Shown: positions 27,713 to 40,589 of the stretch, in pieces
Numbering within the stretch: the stretch's first letter is position 1
Layout: the number at the start of each line of letters is the position of its first letter
NCBI RefSeq assembly: GCF_016859285.1
Contig: NC_053403.1
Coordinates: 3,602,948-3,666,947, forward strand
From: Xiphias gladius
Lineage: Eukaryota > Chordata > Actinopteri > Istiophoriformes > Xiphiidae
Length of the DNA stretch: 64,000 nucleotides
Direction of reading: 5' to 3'
Program-made: the position numbers and the translations under genes
The notes under the pieces: generated by a model
Databases searched by the model: none
What the model was told of the DNA's origin: nothing
Seen by the model: the letters and a program-made list of their open reading frames with translations, nothing else

Positions 27713-30700
27713 ATGTCTTCGCTTCAGTGTCTGAGACGGTTCGTAAACGAGCGACTAACCGCCGCTGCCGAAGAAATATCCGGAGCCTTTGAAAAAAACA
27801 TCGTCGAGTACGAGGAAGAGGTCGCTCGTCAGCGCAGACTGCTGGATATCGTCTGGAAACCCGAAATAAAGTTACACAGGACGGGTCTGTAAAACCAGAA
27901 CGGTCTTAATAAATACTAACAAAGGAATGAGGCTGATATTGGACTTATTTCTCTGTGTTTTCTCCATCCAGAGAACAACAGACCAGGTCTAACTTGATAT
28001 TTATTCTTATCAAACCTGGACTTGATTAACGGCTTGACTCCAGTGACTGATTAAACACAGTTACAGATTTGTGAAACCTTTATTAAATTTTTGCAAATGT
28101 AATAAGATGGGAGATTTTACTGCTTTTTTCTACATAAGTCTATAAAAGTCTTAAGTCTCTCCATTTTATTTCTGATTTCCATGAAAATCTCAACCTTGTC
28201 ACTTAAAAACCAAAGTAGAAAAGTTATTTTAAGTCTTTGAAACAGAGTCACACAACATCTTTGTAGATAAAATGTGTTCACTTTCACTTCGATTTCTTAT
28301 TTTGAATAAAACTTTGTGTTCTCTCATCTTTTCTTGAGACATTTCAGAGACTTGGACTTTGAATTAATCTGACATGGATATGTTCTGGCAATACTGTTAA
28401 ACTGCAAAATTGCTGTATTTCCATATTCACAGAGAGAATAAAGGCTTCACACAGCTGAAACTGGTTTAAACAGTCTTTACACTCTCCCTGTTACTCTAGA
28501 CGACATTTGACAAGTTTAGTTTTCTATATATGGACCTGGTCTGATGCCGTCTGTGTTTTCAAAAAAATAGTAAAAATCTTGCAAATCTGAAACTGTCTTT
28601 CAACACTAACTGGAGTCTATTTGTTGATCAAGTCCAGGTTTGATGAGTATAAACGCAGGGACTTTTAAGACAGACCTGGTCTATTGTTGTCTGGATGGAG
28701 AAAACTCACAGAAGTGTCCTTGTGTTGTTGTTGCTTTCATAAAACAAAGATTTCACAAATTTGAATATGGATTTCAAACTGCATCGAATGATCAACGAGA
28801 ATGTCCTTACACAACAATAAATGGTGCAAAAAATTGAGAAATAGTCATCTAGTGTTGTAACTTAACTTTCCCCATGATTGTGGAATCTGAAACCAACCTC
28901 AGCATTGTCATTTTTCTATTTTCACATTTATAACCTATTTTTTGTGACTTTTTGTCCCTCCAGAGCTCCCACAGCCACATGAATGTAAAGAGGAGGAGGT
29001 TCTCGCTGAGCAGCAGCTCTGTGACCAGGAGAGGGACTCCAGTCTGGACCAAGAGGACCCAGAGCCACTACAGATTAAAGAGGAACAGGAGGAAATCTGC
29101 ACCAGTCAGGAGGGAGAGCAGCTTGTACTGAAGCAGGAGACTGATACCTTTATGTTGACTCCTGGTAACGAGAAAAGTGACCACGGTGAACCAGAACCAG
29201 ACAGTGACCACCAGCTCCTCTCTAGCAACTCTCCTGTAGCTGAGAGCCAAGAGCAGAAAGGAAGCGAACATGTGGACTCAGGATCAACTAGAAATGCAGA
29301 GCCAAAGCCACAGAAGAGACGTCACAAAAACAGGAGTCACAGTAACAATGTATACAACTCTCCCATGTCAAAGATTGACTCTAATACTCACAGAGGTGAA
29401 AAGTCTTTCAAATGTGACACTTGTGGAAAAGCTTTTAAGTATAAATCCGAATTGAAAAAACATATGAGAATCCACTCTAGTGAGAAACCATATTCTTGCA
29501 AAATGTGTGGGAAGTGTCTCAGAAGTAAAGAAGGCTTTTTGATCCACATGAGAACTCACACAGGTGAGAAGCCGTACGCCTGCAGCACCTGTGGGAAAAG
29601 ATTTATTACCATGTCATCATGGAAAAAGCATATGCGAACTCACACAGGTGAGAAGCCATATTCTTGCGAAATCTGTGAGAAGAGTCTCAGAACTAGAACA
29701 GGCTTTTTGATCCACATGAGAACTCACACAGGTGAGAAGCCGTACGCCTGTAACACCTGTGGGAAAAGATTTAGTAATACTCCAACACTGAAAAAGCATA
29801 TGAGATTGCACACAGGTGAGAAGCCGTACTCATGTGAGACATGTGGGAAAAGTTTTGTATGTATTGCTGCTTTAAAAGTCCACATAAGAACTCACACAGG
29901 TGAGAAGCCGTACTCCTGCAACACCTGTGGGAAAAGATTTAGTCAAATGTCAGCACTGAAAAGGCATATACGAACTCACACAGGTGAGAAACCATATTCC
30001 TGTGAAACGTGCGGGAAAAGTTTTGTATGTAGTCGTATCTTGATAGACCACATAAGAACTCACACAGGGGAGAAGCCGTACCCCTGCAACACCTGTGGGA
30101 AAAGATTTAGTTCCCTTTCAGGATTGAAATATCATGAGAGTATTCACACAGGTGAGAAGCCATACGCCTGCAAAACATGTGAGAGAGGTTTCAGATGCAG
30201 ACAGACCTTGTTGATCCACATGAGAACTCACACAGGTGAGAAGCCATATTGTTGCGACTCTCCCATGCCCAAGACTGACTCTAGCACTCACAGAGGGGAA
30301 AAGTCTTTCAAATGTGACACTTGTGGAAACACTTTTAAGTACAAGTCGTCATTGCATAAACACCTGAGAATCCACACAGGTGAGAAACCATACTCTTGCG
30401 AAACATGTGGGAAGAGTCTCAGAAGTAGAGAAGGCTTGTTGATCCACATGAGAACTCACACAGGTGAGAAGCCGTACCCCTGCAGCATCTGTGGGAAAAG
30501 ATTTAGTGACCATTCAGCATTGAAAAATCATATGAAAACTCACACAGGTGAGAAGGCATATTCTTGCGAAACATGTGAGAAAGCTTTCAGATGTAAACAG
30601 GCCTTGTTGATCCACATGAGAACTCACACAGGTGAGAAGCCATATTCTTGTGAAACATGTGGGAAAAGTTTTGTATGTAGTGGTGTCTTGAAAGTCCACA

Positions 30701-30804
30701 TAAGAACTCACACAGGTGAGAAGCCGTACCCCTGCAACACCTGTGGGAAAAGATTCTGTCAGTCGTCACAGTTGAAGAGGCATCTTATGATTCATACAGG
30801 TTAA
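27713..30804 (+). CDS. C2H2 zinc-finger protein, copy C (16 fingers)
   Basis: Exon 1 is 27713-27884 and exon 2 is 28964-30804, giving 670 residues. Exon 1 carries two substitutions against the sister copies (EEISGAF and EKNIVEY). The acidic linker, SUMO-type sites and basic patch are conserved. Fingers 1-10 occupy residues 206-480. A second copy of the pre-finger linker follows ([18 protein letters not shown], within 481-505), then fingers 11-16 (506-668). The internal linker copy shows that two arrays were fused, probably by unequal crossing over. All 16 fingers keep their C2H2 ligands. Finger 9 ends HESIH and finger 16 ends HLMIH. The donor is GTCTGT. The promoter is truncated, so expression is the main doubt. 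A nuclear DNA-binding role is inferred. Confidence 0.87.
27953..28075 (+). repeat. left arm of an intronic inverted repeat (copy C)
   Basis: The arm runs from CTGTGTTTTCTCCATCCAGA to CAGATTTGTG. It matches the reverse complement of 28582-28711 at most positions, including TCAAACCTGGACTTGAT and GACTCCAGT. Confidence 0.65.
28582..28711 (-). repeat. right arm of the intronic inverted repeat (copy C)
   Basis: It reads on the minus strand as the partner of 27953-28075. The loop is about 500 bases, within the single intron. A decayed right arm (CTGGTTTATTGTTGCCTGG) is also visible in copy D near 32800-32830. Confidence 0.65.
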
Positions 30805-31238
30805 AAGTCGTGTATTTACAAAACACATGGGAGAGTTTTCAGACTTAGTGGTTAATTGACGTCACGTCAGAAGAGCCCACACTGGTGAGAAGTTACATCA
30901 CTGCAACATCTGATGTGTCTCATTTGGAAGGCATAGAAGATCCCATACAGACAAGTAGCCATGTGTTTTTTAAAATATGTGGAATAGCATTTGGTTCTAG
31001 TGGTTCATGGACTAAACACACTGGAACCGACAGAAGTGAAAACCACATAATTGCAGCTCTTGCGGGAAAAGGTTTTGTCAGAGAATCAGTTCACACAGGA
31101 GAAACCGTCAAGATGAAACTTGAGAGGAGAAGAGTTCAGCAACTGAATGAAACACACTTTCACAACAGCTACATCTCTGTAGTTGAATGTATGAAATTTC
31201 CCAGTGAGAAGAGGTCACAGTATCTCAGTTTAACGTAG
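30805..31238 (+). pseudogene. fossil zinc fingers in copy C 3' region
   Basis: Here the remnant is still an open frame from 30885: a finger-like FFKICGIAFGSSGSWTKH missing its last histidine spacing, and a GKGFVRESVHTGE piece. It is separated from the main ORF by stops and lacks intact C2H2 sets. Past about 31480 the 3' flank differs from the other copies and the usual AATAAA site was not found. Confidence 0.55.
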
Positions 31239-31839
31239 TACATTGTCAACAATGCCATCAGGTTTGGTTAAACTACCTTCGTTGTCTCCCTTCATATGAC
31301 TGTGTTACTCATATTTACAATAGTAATTCTTTGAAAATTGTATTGAAATCACCCAAGTCTTTTCTTTTTGTCCAGAACATGTCCTTTAATTTTATTTTTC
31401 TGTGTATTTTTTATGACATCGACTTGATACGGTTTTTATTGTTTCAGGCCTCAAAGGTGAAACACAAACACAAGTTATAAAAGATGCTGTGAAGAAGAGT
31501 TCTTTTATTAGTGTTCAATAATAACATGACAGAGGTGTTTTAAGGTCATAAAATATGATGCCTTGTTAAACCGTTGACTCTTATGTGAACTAGGAAAAAA
31601 AATTTAAAATAGCTCCCCCTTGACTAGCTTTTACATATCATGGCTTCCTCAATACTCACAGTGGATATTACGCATGACTACTTTCACGTTTCACACATTA
31701 AACTACATCTTGCTGAAAGTAATTTCGTTCACCTTACTAACATGTTGAATGCAAGTGTGATTTTACACTGAAAAATTGCTGCTTTAACTTATCTGTATTA
31801 AATTCCTCCATCCCTGCTTATATGAGTTTACGGAAAATG

Positions 31840-32123
31840 ATTGGTTACGAAATAGCTCGAAAAGTCGTCATTGAACTGCACTAGTACAGAAAAAAATAAG
31901 ATCATTTCCCCGTGAAATGAAGCGACAGAGATTAAAAAATCTTAACTGAAGAAGGAACAAACGGCTGACTCGCTCGCTCTGCCGGAACTTCTCAGTGTGA
32001 CACCCAGCGGAAGTAAACAAAGCAAAGCGCTAGCGGCGTTAGCTCCATGGAAATGTTCAGTTAGCCGGGAGACGGTGGTGTGGTCGGGTCGCAGGTGAAT
32101 CTTCCAGCTGTAACGAAGCAGCG
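31840..32123 (+). promoter_or_regulatory. shared promoter/5'UTR block of zinc-finger copy D
   Basis: The full block is present: inverted CCAAT box at 31840-31844, the GCTGACTCGCTCGCTCTGCC segment, and the upstream ORF at 32047-32064. Confidence 0.6.
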
Positions 32124-34150
<2,027 letters not shown>

Positions 34151-34154
34151 ATAG

Positions 34155-34440
34155 AGAAACACATGAAAAGTTTTTTTTCCCTGGGGCTGGGAGGGATCAG
34201 AGCAGAGCAGGTCATCACATCAAAAAAGGAAGAGGTGTGCCAATCCCATCCTCTCTCAGTCCGTGCATCTGTGCCTTGGTCCTGGAGGATACTGTGTGAG
34301 TGTGTGTAGAAAATATAGTATATATAAAAAAAGAGTGCTGTATGTGTGTGTGTGTGTTTTGTGTGATGAATGGAATGTGTAGGTAGTGTAACGCGCTTTT
34401 AGCAAAGCACTATATCAGTGCTGTCCATTTACCATTTACT
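34155..34440. mobile_element. insertion in copy D 3' region ending in a common fish repeat tail
   Basis: This stretch has no counterpart in copies A-C. It contains a short GT run (34342-34358) and ends AAAGCACTATATCAGTGCTG then TCCATTTACCATTTAC. That tail is typical of a widespread teleost interspersed repeat. Homology with the sister copies resumes at about 34445. Confidence 0.55.
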
Positions 34441-34444
34441 CAGT

Positions 34445-34710
34445 GGTTAATTGAACACCCACACTGGTGAGAAGTCACATCACTTCAACACATGAAGGAA
34501 ATGATACTTCAATGTGTCTCAGGTGGGAAGGAATATAAGGTCACATACGGACAAGTAGCTTTGTGTTTGCAAAATATATGGAATAGCATTTGGTTCTAGT
34601 GGTTCCTGGACTAAACACACTGGAACCGACAGAAGTGAAAACCACATAATTGCAGCTCTTGTGGGAAAATGTTTTTGTCAGAGAATCAGTTTAAACAGGA
34701 GAAACCATTG
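34445..34710 (+). pseudogene. fossil zinc fingers in copy D 3' region
   Basis: The same remnant as in copies A-C, including the GSSGSW-like stretch and ending near the GAGAAACCATTGAG words. It is non-coding. Confidence 0.5.
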
Positions 34711-35114
34711 AGATGAAACTTGAGAGGAGAAGAGTTCAGCAACTGAATGAAACACACTTTCACAACAGCTACATCTCTGTAGTTGAATGTATGAAATTTC
34801 CCAGTGAGAAGAGGTCACAGTATCTCAGTTTAACGTAGTACATTGTCAACAATGCCATCAGGTTTGGTTAAACTACCTTCACTGCTTCCCTTCATATTTG
34901 CAACAGTATTTCTTTGAAACTTGTAATCTCCAAAAGCTTGGAAAACAATTGTGAGTACATACATCCTACAAATGCATATGACTGACTTTTTAATTGATAT
35001 TTCTTTTACTATTTTTATACACTACCTCAGTCAAATGACTGGTCTGTGAATTCTCTGATGTTGAAGCTGAAAAGGTCTCTGGTGCTGTTGGGTCACTGGT
35101 GTTGTCATCTTGCA

Positions 35115-35385
35115 GTCTTTTTCTCTCTTTCTCCCTCTCTTTTTATCTCTCAATCCAGCTGGTGGTTACATATCACGGCCCACACCATGGTAGGTTCCGT
35201 TCAAGGTTCCTAGTTGTTAAAAGGGAGTTGTTCCTTGCCACTGTTGCCAAGTGCTTACTCGGTGGGAAATAATGGTTTTTTGTAAATGTAAATAGAAGGG
35301 GGACGGTCTAGACCTATATGAAAAGTGCCCCAAGATAACTTCTGTTATTTGTTGATATAAAAATGAATTTGAAACAAACTGAATT
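35115..35385 (+). mobile_element. common percomorph interspersed repeat in copy D 3' region
   Basis: The words AAGGGAGTTGTTCCTTGCCA, CTGTTGCCAAGTGCTTACTC, GGTCTAGACCTATATGAAAA and GTGCCCCAAGATAACTTCTG are a very widespread 3' sequence in percomorph genomes. It interrupts the copy D tail, which otherwise matches A and B. Confidence 0.65.
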
Positions 35386-35542
35386 TTCTTTTTATTCCAG
35401 AACATGTCCTTTAATTTTATATTTTTGTGTATTTTTTCTGACATCAACTTGATACAGTTTTTATTGTTTCAGGCTTCAAAGGTGAAACACAAACACAAGT
35501 TGTAGAAGATGTTCTACATGGTTTTATAGAAGGTGCAATATA

Positions 35543-35548
35543 AATAAA
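35543..35548 (+). promoter_or_regulatory. poly(A) signal of copy D
   Basis: AATAAA in the same context as copies A and B (TATAAATAAACTTGAT). Confidence 0.6.
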
Positions 35549-36099
35549 CTTGATAACTTTTGTGACTGAATTTTAATAAGAAGAATATTTCTTTCAGTGC
35601 TGGTTATTCAGACTGATGTTCCCAAATTGATGGGGTGAACGATCAGGGTAACTATGAGCGTCATCAGTCTAAGTGGTAGCAGTGTACACAGTGATCAGTG
35701 CAGGAAGGAACGTGGGCGACTAAATGCTGTTTTTTCTGACCTCATGTATTTGTTCTAACAATAAAGCTTTGTAAGGTGATAATGTCAGAAAAATGAAAAA
35801 ATGACAAAAAAGTATTTTTACTCATTTATTATTTTTAATAAGACGCTCTGAAGAGGTTACAAGCAATATGATTTTGATGTATGGCTTCATCTGTCTTGTA
35901 TAAGTGGCAGGTCACAGGTGATCCGAGGAACGTGGGAGTGTTTGAAAAAGGACCAATGCGTTTAAGGGTAAAGCAGTCAAAACATGCTTTTTTTTAGCTC
36001 CGTTCACCACTTGAGGGCACTACAGGCTTTCGGACACAGCCACCCCCAAATGTCTTTCCGGAGATTTGTATTCAGTTAGAAAATCTGCCCTGTGGGTCA

Positions 36100-36932
36100 G
36101 ACTCATCTTCCAGTTGAAGGGAAGCCGAACCAGACCAGAAACTGGGCGAACATACAAATCTTGTATCCCACCCGTACAGCAGCAGTGCGTATAGACCTGT
36201 ATGCTCCAGGGTAAGTGTCCATCATTTTACCCGTTGGCCGCAGTACACAAAAGAGTTGTGTATCAGCGATGAGCATCACATGGCCGACAGTGAGTGAGTG
36301 AGGGTTCCCCTCCAAAGCGAGGGGCACCTGGGGGATTGATACAGAATTTAATTCCCTCCTCTTCCAGTTGTTTTTCTCTAGAGTAGGACAACAGAAGTCA
36401 CTCTGTAAGCGAGCATTAGTGACTTGAATTTGATTCTAGCGGCCATGGGTAGCCGGTGGAGTTCAGTGAGCAGCAGAGTGACATGCACTTTTTAGCCTGA
36501 TCAAAAATCAGATGCGACGCCACATCCGGGACGATCTGTAAGGGTCTCACTGTGCGTGAAGGGAGACCCGCTAGAAGGGCATTGCGGTAGTGGAGGTGTG
36601 AGGTAACCATTGCCTACCAAGAGTTGGGTGGCGAGCTGAGTCGGGTAAGGCCTGATTTTTCTTATGTTGTATAGTGCAAAGCGGCACGACTGGGAGACGG
36701 ACGCAACATGGTCAGAGAAGGATAGCTGGTCATCAATCATGACACCCGGGTGTCTTGCACTGGTTGGGATGAGAGATGAAGAGGTGATTTTGATGTTGAT
36801 ACTGCGATGGAGAGATTGGTTGGCCGGGATGACCAAGAGTCTTAGAGATGTTTTGTCGAAGGTGGCGTTCCTCCATCCATGTGGATATGTCTGAGAGACG
36901 AGCCAAGATCCGTGCTGAGACAATGGGGTCAA
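36100..36932 (-). mobile_element. decayed L2-type LINE reverse transcriptase fragment
   Basis: On the minus strand, two frames together show the C-terminal part of a non-LTR reverse transcriptase. Words such as LLVIPANQSLH, GVMIDDQLSFSDHV, SCRFALYNIRKIRP, then in the next frame RNALLAGLPSRTVRPLQIV are typical of L2/Maui-type LINEs in fish. Frame changes and in-frame stops show it is dead. It lies just outside the zinc-finger array. Confidence 0.75.
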
Positions 36933-37484
36933 CTGACAGGAATGACAGCTGTTTTTACCCAGTTATTTACTGTGTGCATTTGTTGTTGGTGCTCAACACA
37001 TAATTTGAGAGACAGAAACAATCTTTTTTTTGTGTGTGATAGATTTATTAGTGTTTTATCTAATTTTTAACATAGATGTGACTCTTTTTCTTTTACAATG
37101 ACAATATATTATATTGATTTATAGCTTTAAAAAATATTTTGTCCAGAAGAGGGTGTAGTATATTAACTAGTACCACAATGTAAAATGTAGAAGTTATCAA
37201 CCAAAATTCATGTTGCTGTTTGTTGTGCTGGTAGTAGTTTGGTGTCAGTTCCATCCAGTATGCATCATATATTACTGCTTTATTATGAAAAAATATGAAT
37301 ATTTTTGTCTCTGTTAAGTTTGTTTTGTATGTGCTAGTATAAGTGTTCAAAACCAAAATGAGAAAAAAGAGGCAAGGAGGAGACACATTTTGCCCACCAC
37401 AGGGAGTATATATTTATGATGCAATATTTCAAAGGTTAACAGTATCTCAACATGAAGAGAAGTAGAAAGAGAAGGACAACCACA
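36933..37484. other. intergenic, nothing supported
   Basis: AT-rich sequence with short ORFs only. The last ~60 bases resemble the region upstream of the intact Ig receptor's leader exon (GAAGAGA..AGAGAAGGAC). Confidence 0.35.
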
Positions 37485-37545
37485 ATGGTTGAAATCAGAT
37501 AGATTAAAATGTCTTCATTTCTGATTCCAGTGCTGCAGTTTACAG
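37485..37545 (+). pseudogene. relic leader exon of an Ig-type receptor
   Basis: The exon aligns without gaps to exon 1 of the intact receptor, counted from its second ATG: 61 bases, ending ACAG before a GTAGGG donor in phase 1. The codon for Trp in the intact gene (AGATGGATT) is a stop here (AGATAGATT). A downstream ATG at 37510 could still start a short signal peptide, MSSFLIPVLQFTG. No matching V-domain exon was found before the next repeat. Confidence 0.7.
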
Positions 37546-37914
37546 GTAGGGTTACATATAGCACTTTTTTTTTTTAGAGAAACAATAAAAAACTAAAATT
37601 TGATTGACATTTTCACATAAAACTTAACTCACATAGAACTAAAAGACGCACTCGGCTTCATGAACATGGGAATATCCTGGTCTTGATCGTATCCCTGTGT
37701 GGAACATGTCACTTTCTGGCCATAAGTAGACCTGCTGTTATTACATTTGATTTCTTTTTCAACTGAGTCTGGCTCCTTCTCGAGGGACGTATATAATTCA
37801 TAATCATTATATAACTTCACTAACATTAAAAAAAAAAAAATACTACACTCTGCTCAAAATTTGATCATAAAAAGGTGTGCCAAAATTCCATCCAAAAGAC
37901 TCAAACCCTTAATG

Positions 37915-38420
37915 ACCCATTTAGTACAGTATGATTATGTTACAACTCCTGCCTGAGTCCTGTTCATTTTGGCCAGTCTGTCCCTGCCTCCTGCCACTTT
38001 TCCATCAGCCACCAGATGTCCCTGAACTTCCCTCTCTGTTCCCTTTCACGTGACCACCCTGCCCATCCGCACGCTTGTTTCCTCTTGTCTTCAGCCCTGC
38101 AGTCACCTGAGCATTCCACATCTGCACCTCATTCACTAATCAACCCAGGACTATATATGCCAGTTCGCTCCCGTTGTTCTCTGTTGCATCATCTGTTCAT
38201 GCTTCTGCTCATGTTCCCTTATGGTTTCCCCATGTTCCAGTTACCAGTGTGTTTGTTCCTGTGCCTCAGACTTCCTGTGTTCCTGCCTGCCATCTTGTCC
38301 ATCTGACTGTAAGCCTGTTTTCGCCTTATTAAAATATTGTCACTGAATCTTCCTGCCTGTGAGTCTGCATTTGGGTCGCTCCCCTGTGTCCGTGGCTCGG
38401 CTGTAGCAAGTTAGACAGGT
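37915..38420 (+). repeat. dispersed repeat, possibly a retroelement end
   Basis: It is C/T-rich and includes CAACCCAGGACTATATATGCC, TTCCTGCCTGCC and a GCATTTGGGTCGCTCCCCTG end. Similar pyrimidine-rich units with this last motif are widespread in fish genomes. The 96-codon ORF inside (38016-38306) has no recognisable domain. The class is uncertain (LTR-like or other). Confidence 0.45.
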
Positions 38421-40589
38421 CTCGTTAACTCTCTCCTAGCCTTGCATAATGTGCGCAGACGTTTAATGTTGTTTAAGGTGCTAAAAGTGTACTCGTACCA
38501 TTTTCTTTTATCACTAGGTGCAGGCTTTGGAATGTGTAGTGTCGCGGTATCTTAGGCAGAATCTAGAAGACGTGGATTTTTTCGACCCCTCACTTGCACT
38601 TTTTCTTGAATCCCTTGCCCAAGATGATTCACCAAGGTTACACTGGCATGCCAGTCTTTGATGCTGACCACCACCTCTCTATGCAGACAACCCACTACTC
38701 TGTGCAGACAGCAACTCCTCCAATCTCACTGCTTTGTTAGAAACTATAGATTGAATTCAGTGAAATTTCAGGCTACAATGTAAACTGGTCAAAGTCAGCT
38801 TTGTCAGTGGATAAGAGGATCACTGATATCCCTGGGGTTAAGTACTTCCAACTGTAATGCACACATTGAAAAGTGAATAAGTCTTTCTGACAGTTGGTGT
38901 TTTATTTGACTTAGTTTTCAACAAAATCAGAACGGAACATGATAGCAGGGAGAAACAGAACATAGTCTGCAAAGGATGAAACTACAACAAAATCACAAGG
39001 AAGTCAGTTAATAACAAAAATTTTAATTTGTTAAATAACATATGACTGCATCCAAAATACACAAGTCCAGTCACTCAGGCTACATTCAGGAGAGTTCATG
39101 TTGGATGCACATGACCTCTTACTGTACCTGTAATAAGACTCCAAGTTCTTCTCAGACAGCTTTAAAGGACCAAAGACTCATCTCTGCAGTGTGCATAGCA
39201 GGAAAAAACCAGACTCGGATTAAAAAAAAAAAAAAAAATCCACTCTCTTAATTGAATGGCAAAAAAATGTATAATTTTGAAAAAAGCCCCTGGTAACAAA
39301 ACCTTTCAAAACACCTTGGACCGACCTGCTAATACATGTGTTCAATAGTGGGAGAGTGGGAACTTGATGCTCTACGTCCAGGAAATGAAAGACAGTTCAG
39401 TCAGGACACTCATCAGTTTGTTAAGCATCTGTGTGTCTGTTTTTTTTTTTTTTTTTTGGTCGTTTGAGATTAAAACCTTCGGAGCTCTGCTGCTGTTGAA
39501 TCTACATCCTCATCAAAACACTTCCCCCTCAGGTCTCAGAAAAAATGACTTCAGAGGCACAATGGAGAACCAACAGGTCTCAGACCAGTAAAATGTCACT
39601 TTATCTGTGTTCTGTCCCAGATGCTTCAGTATCATCACGTTGCACCATGGGGGTCAGGAGTCAAAATCTGGGGGACGAGGAGTTTGACTCCTTGCCTGTC
39701 TGTTCACGTGTGCTGTCAAACATCAGCTGTTTCCTAATGAACACTATCTAGAGGAAAAGGAGAGCTGCATTAATGCAAACTTTTATCTTAACCAACAATC
39801 TTCACACATTCAACTTCCACAATCCTATTCTTCCTTCCTATGGTCCAATAAGCAGCAAGTCACAATCTGTGGCGATGAGACCAGAGACAGCACTTTGTGG
39901 TTTGCATAGCACAGCGTCTTGCAGTAGTAGTTGCGAGGCCTTATTGTAGTAACAAATAGTGTTTTTTTCAAGGGCACAATTTGAGATGCATCAGGTGATT
40001 TGGCTCATTATAGAGAATTACTGAGGTTTAATCTGTGTGGAAACTGATTAGACATTTTGACCTGAAGTGTCTCTTGCTGAACTCTGCCTGAAGGAGGAGT
40101 TTGATAATCAGTTCGGTCAGCGCCTCAGATTCTCTGCATATCACATCACCTTCACCCTGAACCGCAGTTTCCCTCCTCTGCTGCTGTTTTTATTCATTTA
40201 TCTTTAGCACTTTTTTAAGCACGATCTCCTCTACTCTACCTCTTCATTCAACATGTTCATTCCAGTTTCACAGTATGTTTTTTCAGGCTGCTGTGAGATC
40301 TGAATACACCTGATCAAGAAATGACCTACTGTTGCCCTCAATGTAGGTCACTGTAGATAAGATGGTCAGTGATACATAGACATTAAAATCTTTACCAGAT
40401 CTTCAAAAAGATGTTGCTTTTTATCACATAGTTTTTTTTTTTTTCAAAACACAGATAGTGGTCACTGAAGAAACGACATCTCATTTATCAGAGGAAGAGG
40501 ATGTGGTATTTATCTTTGAGTATATACTACTTCAGAGACTTTGACAGAGCAAGATATTGACAAAGCAGAAGAGAGTGAGAGAGAGAAAG
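38421..40589. other. intergenic, nothing supported
   Basis: Short ORFs and homopolymer runs (A at 39222-39238, T at 39440-39456, T at 40431-40444). The final 100 bases include a purine-rich 5'UTR-like stretch (GAGAGTGAGAGAGAGAAAGA) directly before the receptor's start codon. Confidence 0.4.

Noticed and set aside
19670-30769. Many minus-strand ORFs of 60-90 codons with MSSYVDFQ or LLTCVSSH words
   Set aside because: They are the antisense of the repeated TGEKPY linkers and finger helices, and recur only because the fingers do.
29390-30800. Regular 84-base periodicity that could be mistaken for a CRISPR or satellite array
   Set aside because: The period is 28 codons and translates into C2H2 fingers with conserved Cys and His in every unit.
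38016-38306. 96-codon Pro/Leu/Ser-rich ORF
   Set aside because: It lies inside a pyrimidine-rich dispersed repeat, which explains both its openness and its composition.
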